Shown here in pieces: positions 33,301-43,000 of a DNA stretch of 64,000 nt. Under the pieces are notes generated by a model. It was not told the origin of the DNA. It searched no databases and was given only the letters and a program-made list of their open reading frames with translations. Source of the DNA: Cohnella luojiensis (GTDB taxonomy: Bacteria > Bacillota > Bacilli > Paenibacillales > Paenibacillaceae); assembly GCF_004564235.1 (NCBI RefSeq), contig NZ_SOMN01000004.1, forward strand, positions 1-64,000. Direction: 5' to 3'. The stretch's first letter is position 1. Every line of letters begins with the position of its first letter. The position numbers and the translations under genes were made by a program.

Positions 33301-35127
33301 ATGTACCCAACGATGGAAGCATGTGTAAACGACCTTGAACGGCATGGCCATCTCGTCCGGATCCGGGAAGAAGTGGACCCCGATTTGGAAATCGCCGCAA
33401 TTCACCTACGAGTGTTCAATGCCGGAGGTCCGGCCCTCTTGTTCGAGAATCTGAAAGGAACTCGATATAGGGCGGTTTCAAACCTGTTCGGCTCACTGGA
33501 GCGAAGTAAGTTTATTTTTAGACAGACCTGGGAATCGACGCAGAGCGTCATCGCTATGCGCAACGATCCGATGAGGGCGTTGAGGCAGCCAATCCGGCAT
33601 GTTAGCGCGGCGATAGCTGCGACAAAGGCGCTGCCGCTACGGCATGGGGGCGGTGCTTCCAGCTTTCAGGAAATCGCGGTAACCGATCTTCCTTTGATTA
33701 AGCACTGGCCAATGGACGGAGGGGCTTTCGTCACGCTGCCGCAAGTTTATACGGAAGACCCGGATAAACCGGGGATTATGAACTCGAACTTGGGGATGTA
33801 CCGGGTACAACTGACGGGTAATGAATATGCGACGAATAAGGAAATCGGCCTGCATTACCAAATTCACCGCGGCATCGGCGTTCACCAGTATAAAGCGAAC
33901 CGTAACGGAGAACCGCTTAAAGTGAGCATCTTTATCGGCGGACCACCAGCCCATTCTCTATCGGCCGTTATGCCGCTGCCGGAAGGTATGAGCGAGTTAA
34001 CATTCGCAGGCCTGCTCGCGGGCCGCCGCTTCCGATACGGTTATTCGGACGGATTTTGCATCAGCCGCGACGCCGACTTCGTCATTACGGGCGAGATTCA
34101 TCCCGGCGAGACGAAACCGGAAGGACCCTTCGGTGACCATCTCGGCTACTATAGCTTGGTCCATCCGTTTCCATTGATGCGCGTCAGAAAGGTGTACGCG
34201 AAGCGCAACGCGATCTGGCCGTTTACCGTCGTCGGCAGGCCACCGCAGGAGGACACGGCGTTTGGGGCGCTCATTCACGAATTAACCGGCGATGCCGTAA
34301 GACAGGAGGTGCCGGGCGTGAAGGAGGTTCACGCCGTCGATGCCGCGGGCGTTCACCCGCTGCTGTTCGCGATCGGCACAGAACGCTACACCCCTTACAC
34401 CAAGGTGCAGCAGCCGTCCGAGCTGCTTACGATCGCGAACCGGATTCTCGGGACGGGACAGCTCAGTCTTGCTAAATATTTGTTTATCGCCGCTGAAGAA
34501 AGACAGCCGCTCAGCACATATCGGGAAGCGGAGTTTCTAGCCTACGTACTAGAGCGAATCGACCTCAGGCGCGATCTTCATTTCCAGACAAACACTACAA
34601 TCGATACGCTGGACTATTCCGGAACTGATCTAAACCGAGGAAGCAAAGTCGTATTCGCTGCCTGCGGAGACAAGAAGCGCGAGCTATGTCACGACTTGCC
34701 AGAGCAGCTTAAGGGACTACGGGATTACGGCAACCCGCTGCTCGCCCTGCCGGGCGTCGTCGCACTGGAGGGACCGTCGTTCAGTAATTTCGCGGATGCC
34801 AACCGGCAACTTCGCGAACTGGCGGATGCGATCGGCGCGCGCGGGGCGATACCGGAATGCCCGCTGATCGTTCTTTGCGACGACAGTTCCTTTGTCGGCG
34901 AGTCGCTCGCCAACTTCCTGTGGACTACCTTTACCCGGAGCAATCCGTCCCATGATATTTATGGGGTGAATGAAGGGTTCGTGTTCAAGCATTGGGGCTG
35001 CGACAACGTCATTATCGACGCTCGGACGAAACCGCATCACGCCCCGCCGCTTGTCCCCGATCCGGCTATTGAAAAGCGGATCAACCGGCTGTTTGCAGCC
35101 GGCGGCAGCTTGAATGGGTTACTGTAA
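33301..35127 (+). CDS. UbiD-family decarboxylase
   Basis: A 608-residue prenylated-FMN-dependent (de)carboxylase of the UbiD family. Characteristic blocks are MNSNLGMYRVQLTG, YQIHRGIGVHQYKA, FIGGPPAHSLSAVMPLPEG, and the catalytic Glu region EIHPGETKPEGPFGDHLGYY. It later has HDIYGVNEGFVFKHWGCDNVIIDARTKPHHAPPL. Substrates in this family include 4-hydroxybenzoates, phenylacrylates and heteroaromatic acids, and cannot be told from sequence. No UbiX flavin prenyltransferase is nearby. AGGAG lies 9 nt before the ATG. It is a single gene ending in a strong terminator. Confidence 0.88.
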   Translation: MYPTMEACVNDLERHGHLVRIREEVDPDLEIAAIHLRVFNAGGPALLFENLKGTRYRAVSNLFGSLERSKFIFRQTWESTQSVIAMRNDPMRALRQPIRHVSAAIAATKALPLRHGGGASSFQEIAVTDLPLIKHWPMDGGAFVTLPQVYTEDPDKPGIMNSNLGMYRVQLTGNEYATNKEIGLHYQIHRGIGVHQYKANRNGEPLKVSIFIGGPPAHSLSAVMPLPEGMSELTFAGLLAGRRFRYGYSDGFCISRDADFVITGEIHPGETKPEGPFGDHLGYYSLVHPFPLMRVRKVYAKRNAIWPFTVVGRPPQEDTAFGALIHELTGDAVRQEVPGVKEVHAVDAAGVHPLLFAIGTERYTPYTKVQQPSELLTIANRILGTGQLSLAKYLFIAAEERQPLSTYREAEFLAYVLERIDLRRDLHFQTNTTIDTLDYSGTDLNRGSKVVFAACGDKKRELCHDLPEQLKGLRDYGNPLLALPGVVALEGPSFSNFADANRQLRELADAIGARGAIPECPLIVLCDDSSFVGESLANFLWTTFTRSNPSHDIYGVNEGFVFKHWGCDNVIIDARTKPHHAPPLVPDPAIEKRINRLFAAGGSLNGLL

Positions 35128-35170
35128 CGAAGCAGATTGCGAAGATTTCACGAACTTCAGCAGAATTGAA

Positions 35171-35203
35171 CAAGGAGCAGTTGCTATAGGCAACTGCTCC
35201 TTG
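35171..35203. terminator. Terminator after the UbiD gene
   Basis: A perfect 14-bp stem (35171-35184 with 35190-35203) with a 5-nt loop, followed on the plus strand by TTTCGTT. Confidence 0.85.
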
Positions 35204-35300
35204 TTTCGTTTCAGGATCCGGTCGGGTAGGGTTTTTCTTAAATGTCCACTAAATGGGACTTGACCAGGGGGACCCTAACGTTTTTCCGTGAAACAGCTAT

Positions 35301-36449
35301 TTACCACTCCGCAACACTGCCATCTTGATGCCGCCAGAGGGGGTTTTTCCAATCGTGACCGATCTCCGCCATTTTGCGGACATGCTCCTCGTTGATCTCG
35401 ATGCCAAGCCCGGGACCTCCGGGAATCGCTACAAATCCGTCCGTATAAGCGAACACCGAGCTATCCGTTACGTAGTCCAATAGATCGTTTCCTTGATTAT
35501 AATGAATGCCCAAGCTTTGTTCCTGGATAAAAGCATTATGGCAAGTCGCGTCCACCTGCAAGCAAGCGGCAAGAGCGATCGGCCCGAGCGGACAGTGCGG
35601 AGCCAATGCCACGTCGTAAGCTTCCGCCATGGAGGCGATTTTCTTGCACTCCGTGATTCCGCCGGCATGGGACACGTCCGGCTGGATAATATCCGCGTAT
35701 CCGTCGGTCAGCAGCTTCTTGAAGTCCCACCTCGAGAACATTCTCTCCCCGGTCGCGATCGGGATATGAGTCGCGTTGGCGATTTCCCGAAGCGCTTCGT
35801 TATTCTCGGGCAATACCGGCTCCTCGATGAACATCGGGCGGAAGGGCTCGAGCTCTTTGGCTAATATTTTCGCCATTGGCTTGTGCACTCTGCCATGAAA
35901 GTCGATTCCGATGCCGATATGAGGGCCTGCCGCCCCTCTAACCGCCGCTACCCGCTCCAGCACTTGATCGATTTTGGCATAGGAATCGACGTATTGAAGC
36001 TCTTCGGTCCCATTCATCTTAATGGCGGTGAAACCTTCCGCTTGCGCGCGCAACGCGGCTTCCCCCACGTCGGCTGGACGATCTCCGCCGATCCAGGAGT
36101 ATACCTTCATTTTCTGACGGCACGCCCCTCCCATAAGCTGATAGATCGGGGCATTATGGTACTTCCCCTTAATGTCCCAGAGCGCCTGGTCAATCCCGGC
36201 GATCGCGCTCATCAGAATCGCGCCGCCCCGGTAGAAACCGCCTCTATACATGACTTGCCAATGGTCTTCGATGTTAAGCGGGTCTTTCCCGATCAGGTAG
36301 CCGCTAAGCTCCTCGACGGCTGCTTGAACCGTGCGAGCCTTGCCTTCTATGATCGGCTCTCCCCATCCGACGATTCCCGCGTCCGTCTCCATTCTGAGAA
36401 ACAACCAGCGCGGCGGAACGATAAAGGTTTCCATTTTCGTGATTTTCAT
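35301..36449 (-). CDS. dgoD: D-galactonate dehydratase DgoD
   Basis: A 382-residue enolase-superfamily enzyme that dehydrates D-galactonate to 2-keto-3-deoxygalactonate. It matches E. coli DgoD in long blocks: [137 protein letters not shown], and the C-terminal [14 protein letters not shown]. Metal ligands D/E/E and the catalytic His are intact. It follows its GntR regulator by 2 bp. No kinase or aldolase of the pathway is nearby. Confidence 0.93.
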   Translation of the reverse strand: MKITKMETFIVPPRWLFLRMETDAGIVGWGEPIIEGKARTVQAAVEELSGYLIGKDPLNIEDHWQVMYRGGFYRGGAILMSAIAGIDQALWDIKGKYHNAPIYQLMGGACRQKMKVYSWIGGDRPADVGEAALRAQAEGFTAIKMNGTEELQYVDSYAKIDQVLERVAAVRGAAGPHIGIGIDFHGRVHKPMAKILAKELEPFRPMFIEEPVLPENNEALREIANATHIPIATGERMFSRWDFKKLLTDGYADIIQPDVSHAGGITECKKIASMAEAYDVALAPHCPLGPIALAACLQVDATCHNAFIQEQSLGIHYNQGNDLLDYVTDSSVFAYTDGFVAIPGGPGLGIEINEEHVRKMAEIGHDWKNPLWRHQDGSVAEW

Positions 36450-36451
36450 TG

Positions 36452-37126
36452 TTAGCGAACACTCCCTTTGACAGCGTTGATCATATCTTGGATATGGGCT
36501 TTCATTAGCGAGCGGGCTTGATCCGCTTGCCGCTCTTCAATAGCTATCGCAATCAGCCGATGATAGCCGACCGCCTTCTCCGGCATATTAGGCAGCTTGT
36601 CGGTATCCCGCCTTCCTTGCGCGGACAAATCCGCAATGACCGATAGCATTTGGGCTAGAAGCGGATTGTTAGCCCCATCCGCGATGGTCTGATGAAACAA
36701 GACATCCGTGGCAAAGTGGTTTCCTCCGACGCTCATTTCCTGCTCCATTCGATCCGCCAGTCCAAGAAGCCGTTTAGCCTGACTTGAGGGCGCTCTCGCC
36801 GCGCAATAAGCAGCCAACTCCGGCTCGACGACCAACCTTGCTTCCAGCAGTTGAAGCAGGGAGCCCTCCTCCATTCCTTTAAGCCCGACCATAGGATTGT
36901 CGAGAATCTCCGGATCGTTGCTCACGAACACCCCGCGTCCATGTTCGATGCTCACGATACGCTGGGTTTCCAATACGCGGAGCGCTTCCCGAACGGCCGT
37001 TATGCTGAGCTTATAGTGCTCCGCCAATTGCCGCATCGTCGGCAAGCGTACCCCCGGTTTCCAATCGCCGGAAGCGATCCTCAACTTCATCTTCTCGATG
37101 ATCTCCTCGTGAGCTAGCTTTTTCAT
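36452..37126 (-). CDS. GntR/FadR-family regulator of galactonate dehydratase (DgoR-like)
   Basis: A 224-residue repressor. The N-terminal winged helix has [57 protein letters not shown]. The FCD effector domain (about 85-220) has [44 protein letters not shown] and H-x-x-I motifs that usually bind a metal and the organic acid. It is coupled to dgoD, so galactonate or a related sugar acid is the likely inducer. A palindrome at 37161-37175 is the likely operator. Confidence 0.88.
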   Translation of the reverse strand: MKKLAHEEIIEKMKLRIASGDWKPGVRLPTMRQLAEHYKLSITAVREALRVLETQRIVSIEHGRGVFVSNDPEILDNPMVGLKGMEEGSLLQLLEARLVVEPELAAYCAARAPSSQAKRLLGLADRMEQEMSVGGNHFATDVLFHQTIADGANNPLLAQMLSVIADLSAQGRRDTDKLPNMPEKAVGYHRLIAIAIEERQADQARSLMKAHIQDMINAVKGSVR

Positions 37127-37160
37127 GGAATCAGGAACCTCGATTCTAATGTCTTCGATT

Positions 37161-37175
37161 ATAGATATGATCTAT
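37161..37175. promoter_or_regulatory. Candidate GntR operator upstream of the dgoR-like gene
   Basis: ATAGAT-ATG-ATCTAT is a perfect 6-bp inverted repeat with a 3-bp centre, 35 bp before the regulator start. A second looser dyad (TATTAT...ATAATA) follows immediately upstream. The sizes fit FadR-subfamily operators. Confidence 0.5.
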
Positions 37176-37280
37176 TATTGTTAATGATAATATCTATTTA
37201 ATGCCGCGTCAATTCCCATTTTCGCCGGAAATGCATGGAGATCTTTCTTTGGGTCATGCTATTCCATGGAGGTGATTCCA

Positions 37281-37436
37281 TTGACGGGACGAAACAACAA
37301 ACCTGATAATGATGGACCTGCCAGCAGCCCGAGCCAGCTTGATCAATTCGGAAGCAGGCTGGCATCGGACAACGATGAGGAGTTCAAGGCTGCGGCAGAA
37401 CAAGCATGCGAAATCGCGCCGGAGCCTGATCACTGA
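37281..37436 (+). CDS. Small acidic protein, 51 residues, unknown function
   Basis: A short gene with a TTG start and a near-ideal Shine-Dalgarno GGAGGTGATTCC ending 1 bp before it (core GGAGG about 8 nt away). The product is hydrophilic and acidic, with no membrane segment: it begins MTGRNNKPDNDGPASSPSQL and continues with a Phe-Gly-Ser-Arg-Leu block, an acidic DNDEEFKAAAEQ stretch and ends EIAPEPDH. The composition, polar and Ser/Asp/Gly rich, resembles the many small spore-associated proteins of Bacillales, but there is no family match I can name. It is followed at 7 bp by a perfect hairpin. It is divergent from the dgoR-like gene. Confidence 0.65.
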   Translation: MTGRNNKPDNDGPASSPSQLDQFGSRLASDNDEEFKAAAEQACEIAPEPDH

Positions 37437-37442
37437 TAAGAA

Positions 37443-37476
37443 AAAGCCGTCAGGGAACAATTCCCCTGACGGCTTT
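37443..37476. terminator. Terminator between the small acidic protein and trxB
   Basis: A perfect 13-bp stem (37443-37455 with 37464-37476) with an 8-nt loop. The best U-tract is on the minus strand, ending trxB transcripts; it can also stop plus-strand transcription from the small gene. Confidence 0.85.
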
Positions 37477-37503
37477 GCGTGCGACTCATCATTTTACATA
37501 ACC

Positions 37504-37695
37504 GAAACGGTCATTTTAACCGCCTCACGCGTTCACTGAGCAAACTTTGCATTTTGAGACGGTCACTTTGACCGTCTTGACACCTAAAATAGGCATCGAT
37601 GTTTCGATCTGCACGTTGAAACGGTCATTTTGACCGCCTCACGCGTTCACTCAGCCAATATCGCATTTTAAACAGTCATTTTGACCGTCTGAATT
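37504..37695. repeat. Two 78-bp direct repeats of palindromic pairs running into the trxB 3' end
   Basis: Copies at 37504-37581 and 37618-37695 (114 bp apart) share GAAACGGTCATTTT-R-ACCG, then CCTCACGCGTTCACT and a second CGGTCA-like core 52 bp later. Each copy thus holds two ACGGTCA-TTT-TGACCGT palindromes. The right copy covers the last 28 bp of trxB including its stop codon. Confidence 0.85.
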
Positions 37696-38633
37696 GTCTG
37701 CGTTTCCGGCAAACCTTCCAGGAATCTCTCGCAATCGAGCGCGGCCATGCAGCCCGTTCCCGCGGCGCTGATCGCTTGGCGGTACTTATGGTCCTGCACG
37801 TCCCCGCAGGCAAATACGCCGGGGATGTTCGTCTCTGTCGTGCCAGGCTTAACGAGCAGATAACCCGTTTCGTCCGTGTCCAGCTGTCCATCCAAGAACC
37901 GCGTGTTCGGCGTATGGCCGATCGCGACGAAGATGCCGTCCGTTGCAATCGTCTCTTCGAGACCCGTCTCGTTGTTGGTCACCTTCAGCCCTGTTAAGCC
38001 AAGCGGTCCGCTCACGACTTCCAGCGGCGTGCGGTTCAGGTTCCAGCTGATTTTCGGATTGTTGCGCGCGCGGTCCTGCATGATCTTCGAAGCGCGAAGC
38101 TCGTTGCGGCGGTTCACCAACACGACCTCGGATGCGAACTTCGTAAGGAAATGGGCTTCTTCCATCGCCGAATCCCCGCCGCCAATGACGATAATCTTCT
38201 TGTTGCGGAAGAAAAATCCGTCGCAAGTCGCGCACGTGCTTACTCCGCGGCCGACGTTGTCTTTTTCCCCGGGGATACCGAGATATTTAGCCGATGCTCC
38301 GGTAGAGATGATGAGCGTCTCGGCCGTCAACTCTCCCATTCCTTCGACCGTTAAAGTGAACGGTCGCTTAGACATGTCAACTTTATTGACCCAACCGGAA
38401 CGGAATTCCGCTCCGAATCGCTCCGCTTGTTTACGCATATTGGCCATGAGCTCAGGGCCCATGATGCCGTCCGGGAAACCCGGGAAATTTTCGACTTCGG
38501 TGGTAGTCGTCAATTGTCCGCCCGGCTCCGGCCCTTCGATGACGAGAGGGTTCAAGTTCGCGCGAGCCAAGTAGATGGCAGCCGTTAATCCAGCGGGACC
38601 CGTTCCGATAATGATCGATTTGTACATATTCAT
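37668..38633 (-). CDS. trxB: Thioredoxin reductase TrxB
   Basis: A 321-residue flavoenzyme that passes electrons from NADPH to thioredoxin. The FAD motif GTGPAG (10-15), the redox pair C134-A-T-C137, the NADPH motif GGGDSAMEEA and the second FAD motif ATDGIFVAIGHTPN and GVFACGDVQD are intact. AAGGA lies just before the ATG. The last residues (TQTIQTVKMTV) are encoded by a repeated DNA element, not by normal trxB sequence. Four 11-bp TTCAT repeats identical in layout to those before the peroxiredoxin gene precede it. Confidence 0.95.
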   Translation of the reverse strand: MNMYKSIIIGTGPAGLTAAIYLARANLNPLVIEGPEPGGQLTTTTEVENFPGFPDGIMGPELMANMRKQAERFGAEFRSGWVNKVDMSKRPFTLTVEGMGELTAETLIISTGASAKYLGIPGEKDNVGRGVSTCATCDGFFFRNKKIIVIGGGDSAMEEAHFLTKFASEVVLVNRRNELRASKIMQDRARNNPKISWNLNRTPLEVVSGPLGLTGLKVTNNETGLEETIATDGIFVAIGHTPNTRFLDGQLDTDETGYLLVKPGTTETNIPGVFACGDVQDHKYRQAISAAGTGCMAALDCERFLEGLPETQTIQTVKMTV

Positions 38634-38663
38634 CCACTTCCTTATGTCTTCTAATATAAAAAA

Positions 38664-38728
38664 ATCATACCATCGACGCAGAAATCCTGCATGAAGGTAT
38701 GATGAAAGTTAGATGAAGGTTTGATGAA
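38664..38728 (-). promoter_or_regulatory. trxB promoter: four 11-bp TTCAT repeats plus TATGAT
   Basis: On the minus strand TTCAT occurs four times at exactly 11 bp (plus-strand ATGAA at 38724, 38713, 38702, 38691). The -10 box TATGAT (38669 to 38664, in GGTATGATTTTTTT) is 26 bp after the last repeat start. All four pentamers are perfect. The arrangement matches the peroxiredoxin promoter at 32378-32442 base for base in spacing. Confidence 0.75.
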
Positions 38729-38741
38729 GACGGCGCGTCCG

Positions 38742-39965
38742 CTAAGGACGGACAAGCGTCCCGTCCGCCTTGCGGTCCAAGGAATACGGTCTGTGGTAGG
38801 AAGCACGATTCCAGCCGTCATCCAGCAATTGCGCGGCTTTTAATTCGTCCAGATCGATGCCGAGTCCGGGCTTGTCGTTCGTATAGAGGTAGCCTCCCCT
38901 GCGTTCGATGATGCCCGGGAAAATATCCCTTTCTTCCGGACGGAAGTGGTTGATTTCCTGAATGCCGAAGTTCCAGACGGCCATATCCAGATGAACGGCC
39001 GCGGCTTGGTTGACGGGGTCGTTCTCGCCGCCTTCCTGCCACGCCGTTCGGACTCCGAAAGCTTCGGCCAACGCGGCGATCTTGCGACAGGCGCTGATGC
39101 CTCCCGCTTTCGATACGCGTACGCGGATAAAGTCGATCAGCCGCTCCTTGATGAGCCCGATCCATTCCTGCGGGTTAACGAACAGCTCTCCGACCGCTTG
39201 CGGCGTGGCGCTTTGCTGCCTTAACTGCCGATACCAACCGATCTGCTCCGGCGGAAGAACATCCTCCAGATAGAATAGGCCGTAAGGCTCCAGTCTCTTG
39301 GCAAGCTGGATCGCGAGGATCGGCGATAGGTGCTCGTGCACGTCGTGGGTGAACTGGACTTCGGGACCGAAGGATAGACGCAGCTGCTCGAACATCTTGG
39401 GAATGGCGTTCAGATAAACATGCTCGTCGAACACCGCGTCCGTTTTCCATGCGTTATCCGGGAGCTTCGCTTCGTTCGCCGATAGAAATCCGCCGCCGCC
39501 GTATCCTCCGATCTGGCATCGGACGACCGTGTATCCTTCTTCGACGAAACGGTGGACGTCTTCCTTCAGCTCTTCGACATCCCGGCCTCCGGCATGGCCA
39601 TAGCAGGCAACCGCCGTGCGGCTTGCGCCCCCGAGCAATTGGTAGACGGGCAACCCCGCTTCTTTGCCTTTAATGTCCCATAAAGCCATATCGATTCCGC
39701 CGATCGCCGTCTGAAGGATCGCCCCGTTCCTCCAATATCCAATTAAGCTCATCGTATTCCACAGATCCTCGATGTTCGCCGGATCCCGGCCGATGATGAC
39801 GGGCGCCAGCAACTGCTCGATGACATGAACGACCGCTTCCGGATTGTACATGTCCGATGCCGAACCCACTCCGTACAATCCGTCTTGATCCGTCGTCACT
39901 TTTACGATCGTCCAGCTTCCGTCGCGCCTCGTGCGAATGCATTTTACTCCGGTTATTTTCGCCAT
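38742..39965 (-). CDS. RspA/mannonate-dehydratase-like enolase-superfamily enzyme
   Basis: A 407-residue acid-sugar dehydratase-like protein (ManD/RspA branch). Seen: [51 protein letters not shown], the metal-site FTHDVHEHL and LFYLEDVLPPEQ, GELF, IRVRVSKAGGISACRKIAALAEAFGVRTAWQEGG, and DIFPGIIERRGGYLYTNDKPGLGIDLDE. Members dehydrate D-mannonate or D-gluconate, and some have low activity. It sits 66 bp after the pectate-lyase-like gene in the same direction, so acid sugars released from a plant polysaccharide are a plausible substrate. Confidence 0.85.
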   Translation of the reverse strand: MAKITGVKCIRTRRDGSWTIVKVTTDQDGLYGVGSASDMYNPEAVVHVIEQLLAPVIIGRDPANIEDLWNTMSLIGYWRNGAILQTAIGGIDMALWDIKGKEAGLPVYQLLGGASRTAVACYGHAGGRDVEELKEDVHRFVEEGYTVVRCQIGGYGGGGFLSANEAKLPDNAWKTDAVFDEHVYLNAIPKMFEQLRLSFGPEVQFTHDVHEHLSPILAIQLAKRLEPYGLFYLEDVLPPEQIGWYRQLRQQSATPQAVGELFVNPQEWIGLIKERLIDFIRVRVSKAGGISACRKIAALAEAFGVRTAWQEGGENDPVNQAAAVHLDMAVWNFGIQEINHFRPEERDIFPGIIERRGGYLYTNDKPGLGIDLDELKAAQLLDDGWNRASYHRPYSLDRKADGTLVRP

Positions 39966-39995
39966 AGGTCCGTGCTCCTTTGAATAAACCAGGAC

Positions 39996-40015
39996 AACGC
40001 CTCGGAAGGCGTTGC
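39996..40015 (-). other. Intercistronic hairpin between pectate-lyase-like and dehydratase genes
   Basis: An 8-bp perfect stem (CAACGCCT with AGGCGTTG) and 4-nt loop, with no U-tract. It is more likely to stabilise or process the mRNA than to terminate. Confidence 0.45.
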
Positions 40016-40031
40016 CCGGATTCGAGTACCT

Positions 40032-43000
40032 TTATTTTTTCGGGAAAATCGCTTTGAGTTTGGCATCCAAAAGGTTCTTAGTGACGTTGTCCAGCAGAAG
40101 ATTCAGGAAATTCCTCGCCGTATCGATAGCCGTTACAGTTCTTTGCTGCGCGGCCATTAACACCGCTTTGACCGCCGACTTGGATTGGATCTTAGAGAAT
40201 TCGCCGGCGAGCAGATGCAGATCGCCGAAAGTCGTCGCGTCTTTGGAACTGCCGATCCCTTTGTTGTATTCCAGGAACCCGGATCTTCCGGCTCCGTCGT
40301 TCTCGTTCACCAATAGCGTGAATCCGATCGGATCGTTAGGCGAGAAGACGAATCCCGGCCCGTGAAGCTCGGCAATCGGTATCGCGATCGTATAGATTGT
40401 AGTGGCTGTATTCTCGTCGCGTACGATATTAGCCTGAGCGTTACTCAACGCGCCTGCAGTCACTCCTGTAGGTGCCCTCCATCTCCAAGCGGATGTGGTG
40501 CCGTCGTTCGAGAGAGCGAATCCCATCTCGCTAACGTTCTGGCTGGATGAGCCGTCCTTTCTCGACGGATCGATCCCGATCTGGATGCTGTCACCCTGCC
40601 AGATATCGCCGTTCTGCCAGCTCTGGAAGTGAGTATCGTCTTTCACGGAGACCGTAAAATAGAGGTTCCGGTTATCCCACTTCACGTTTGCCTGCGCGCT
40701 CAAGTCGTTCACGCCTCCCCACTGGCCTCCCACGCTGGCATATTGATCGATCGAATTCAGCAGAACGGGCGGCGCATCGGGCTTCTTGAGCTGCTCTTGG
40801 ACAGCGAAGGTCTGGCCTAACCGGACGGAAGTCGTATAGGCGTAGCCGTCTTCTAACGTGACCTTGAATTTGGCGATATCGCTCCCGATATAGGGCAATG
40901 GAATCGTTAACGTACTGCCGATGCCCAAATCTTGAAACCGGACGGGAATCATCTTGCTCTTGTATTCGACCGGATGAATCAGCTCGATCATCCCTTTGAC
41001 AGGCTGAGCGATCGAGAGATTCCGCAGCTCTAGCGCTGCGTTCGTATTCTCGGGATGTTCGGCATCGAACGGGGTAACGGTCAAATCCAGCGAGATCGGG
41101 ACGACGTTCGTGCCCGTCACCTTCGCAGGAGCTTGATTATCCAGTTTTATGCCTCCGTTGAACAGGTTATTCGTGACTCTAAGGCGCTCGATATCCGGTC
41201 CCGCATACACATGCGTCGTCCCCGCTTGCTGGAAATACGAGTCGTAGAGGGTGATGTCCCCTCCGATCGCGTTGACGCCGATCTGCCCGACGACGGTTAG
41301 ATTGCTTTGTTGAATGCGAACCTTTCCGGCGAAAATATCGAAGGATCTCGTTGTATCCCCCCACATTGAGGTATTGTGGAACGTGACCTCCGAATCGAAC
41401 TGGTCTCCTACGGTAACGTACACTTTGTCGGACGTACTCATGGATACGAGCTCGGTGTTGACGAAGCTTAACCCTCCCGCCCCCGCGCCTTCGACGTAAA
41501 CGCCCTTCTTGCTTCCGTCCGTTCCATGTCCGATCACGACCGCTTCCGGCCCTTGGCCGTTTTCGGCAACGAAATGGATTCCGTACAGAGAACCGTATAC
41601 GAATGTGTTAAAGATCGTTTCTCCGGTCGCGTTGCCGATACGAAATGCATCCAGATTCTCCTTCTGGTAATTCCATATTTTGTCGGAGTCGGTATTCATC
41701 GGCCGGTTCGGGTATGTGCTTCTTCCCGCGTAGTGAGGATTGAATTGGACGTTCCTTACGATACCTCCGCTGGAGCCGCCTCCGATGTAGATGCCTTCTT
41801 TAAGCGGAGAGCCCGCAACGTAATCGATATAGTGTCCGCTCGTATCATAGGTTCCGAAATCGATGCCCAGATAGGAATCGACTAGCGTCGTATCGATCGC
41901 GTATACGCCGTGGCCCTTGCCTTGGATCGTCCACCCGTAAGCCTTGATCGCGTTCCAATTCTGCTGATCGTAATAGACGTTCAGTCCGCGGATTCCCGAA
42001 TCGGCTTCGAGCGAAATAAGCGGAATCGCTCCGGTATCGCCTTCGCCATGGTTCGTGAAGATGACGCTTCCTCCGCCGATCGTGTGATGCGGAACGTCCC
42101 AAGAGCCTCTTAGCTCCACTCCGGTCGGCACCGTAATCGGCTGTTCGATTCGATAGATACCCGCGGGCAAATATACGGTTCCTCCGCCGGACGTCCCCGC
42201 ATCGGACAACGCTTGCTGCACGATCGCGGATACGTCCGCCGCTCCGGTATCGTCCGCGTTATACGGCGCGGCGGTAACGTCGAACAGCTGATTTCCGTTC
42301 GGCTTCGGCTGAACCGCGATATCCAGTTGCGCGACCGCGGGAAGCGGCTCGAGAGAGTAATCGCTATCCCGGTCGATTTTAACCTCCGCTGCAAGGCTGT
42401 TATTCAACAGATCCAAGGTTCCTTCGTTCCCCGAATTCACGGAGGTGATGATTTTCGCATCGCTTCCCAAGCTCACATGATGGCCGGCTTTGGCGAACTC
42501 CGTTTGGCCGAGGATGAGAGATCCCGATTCGGCCACGATCGCATAACCTCCCGCTAGGTCGTTCCAAGCGTCGATTGAGCTGTTTTCGAAGGAAAGGACG
42601 CCATCCCCTTCGTTAACGACCGCGTTAAGCGGACTTCCGCCAATCGTGACGTTGTTGAATTGGACGATCGTTTGAAAGCCCTCCGTGGCATGTATCGCGA
42701 TCGGCGAAGTACCGACGTTGGCTTCAAAGCTGCTGTCCGTGATCAGGAGTCCGTAACCGTTCACTCCTTCGATCTTAAGCGCTACGTTGCAATCTTCGAT
42801 GCGGAGCCGGTAGAACTGGGCGTTCGCCGTCTCCGTGGATCCCGTTCTCGTCGTTACCCTCATCCCGGTTTTGAAGCCGGAGATCCGGACGTCCGACATA
42901 TATTCCCAATCCGATCGGCCCATGACGATGCCTTCCGCATGGGTTGTCATATAGTCGAATAGCTGCTGTCTCGAAGGAGCGCCGGGCAATCCCGAATTCG

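Noticed and set aside
39996-40015. Terminator between the pectate-lyase-like and dehydratase genes
   Set aside because: The stem is perfect but no U-tract follows on the minus strand; recorded as an mRNA hairpin.
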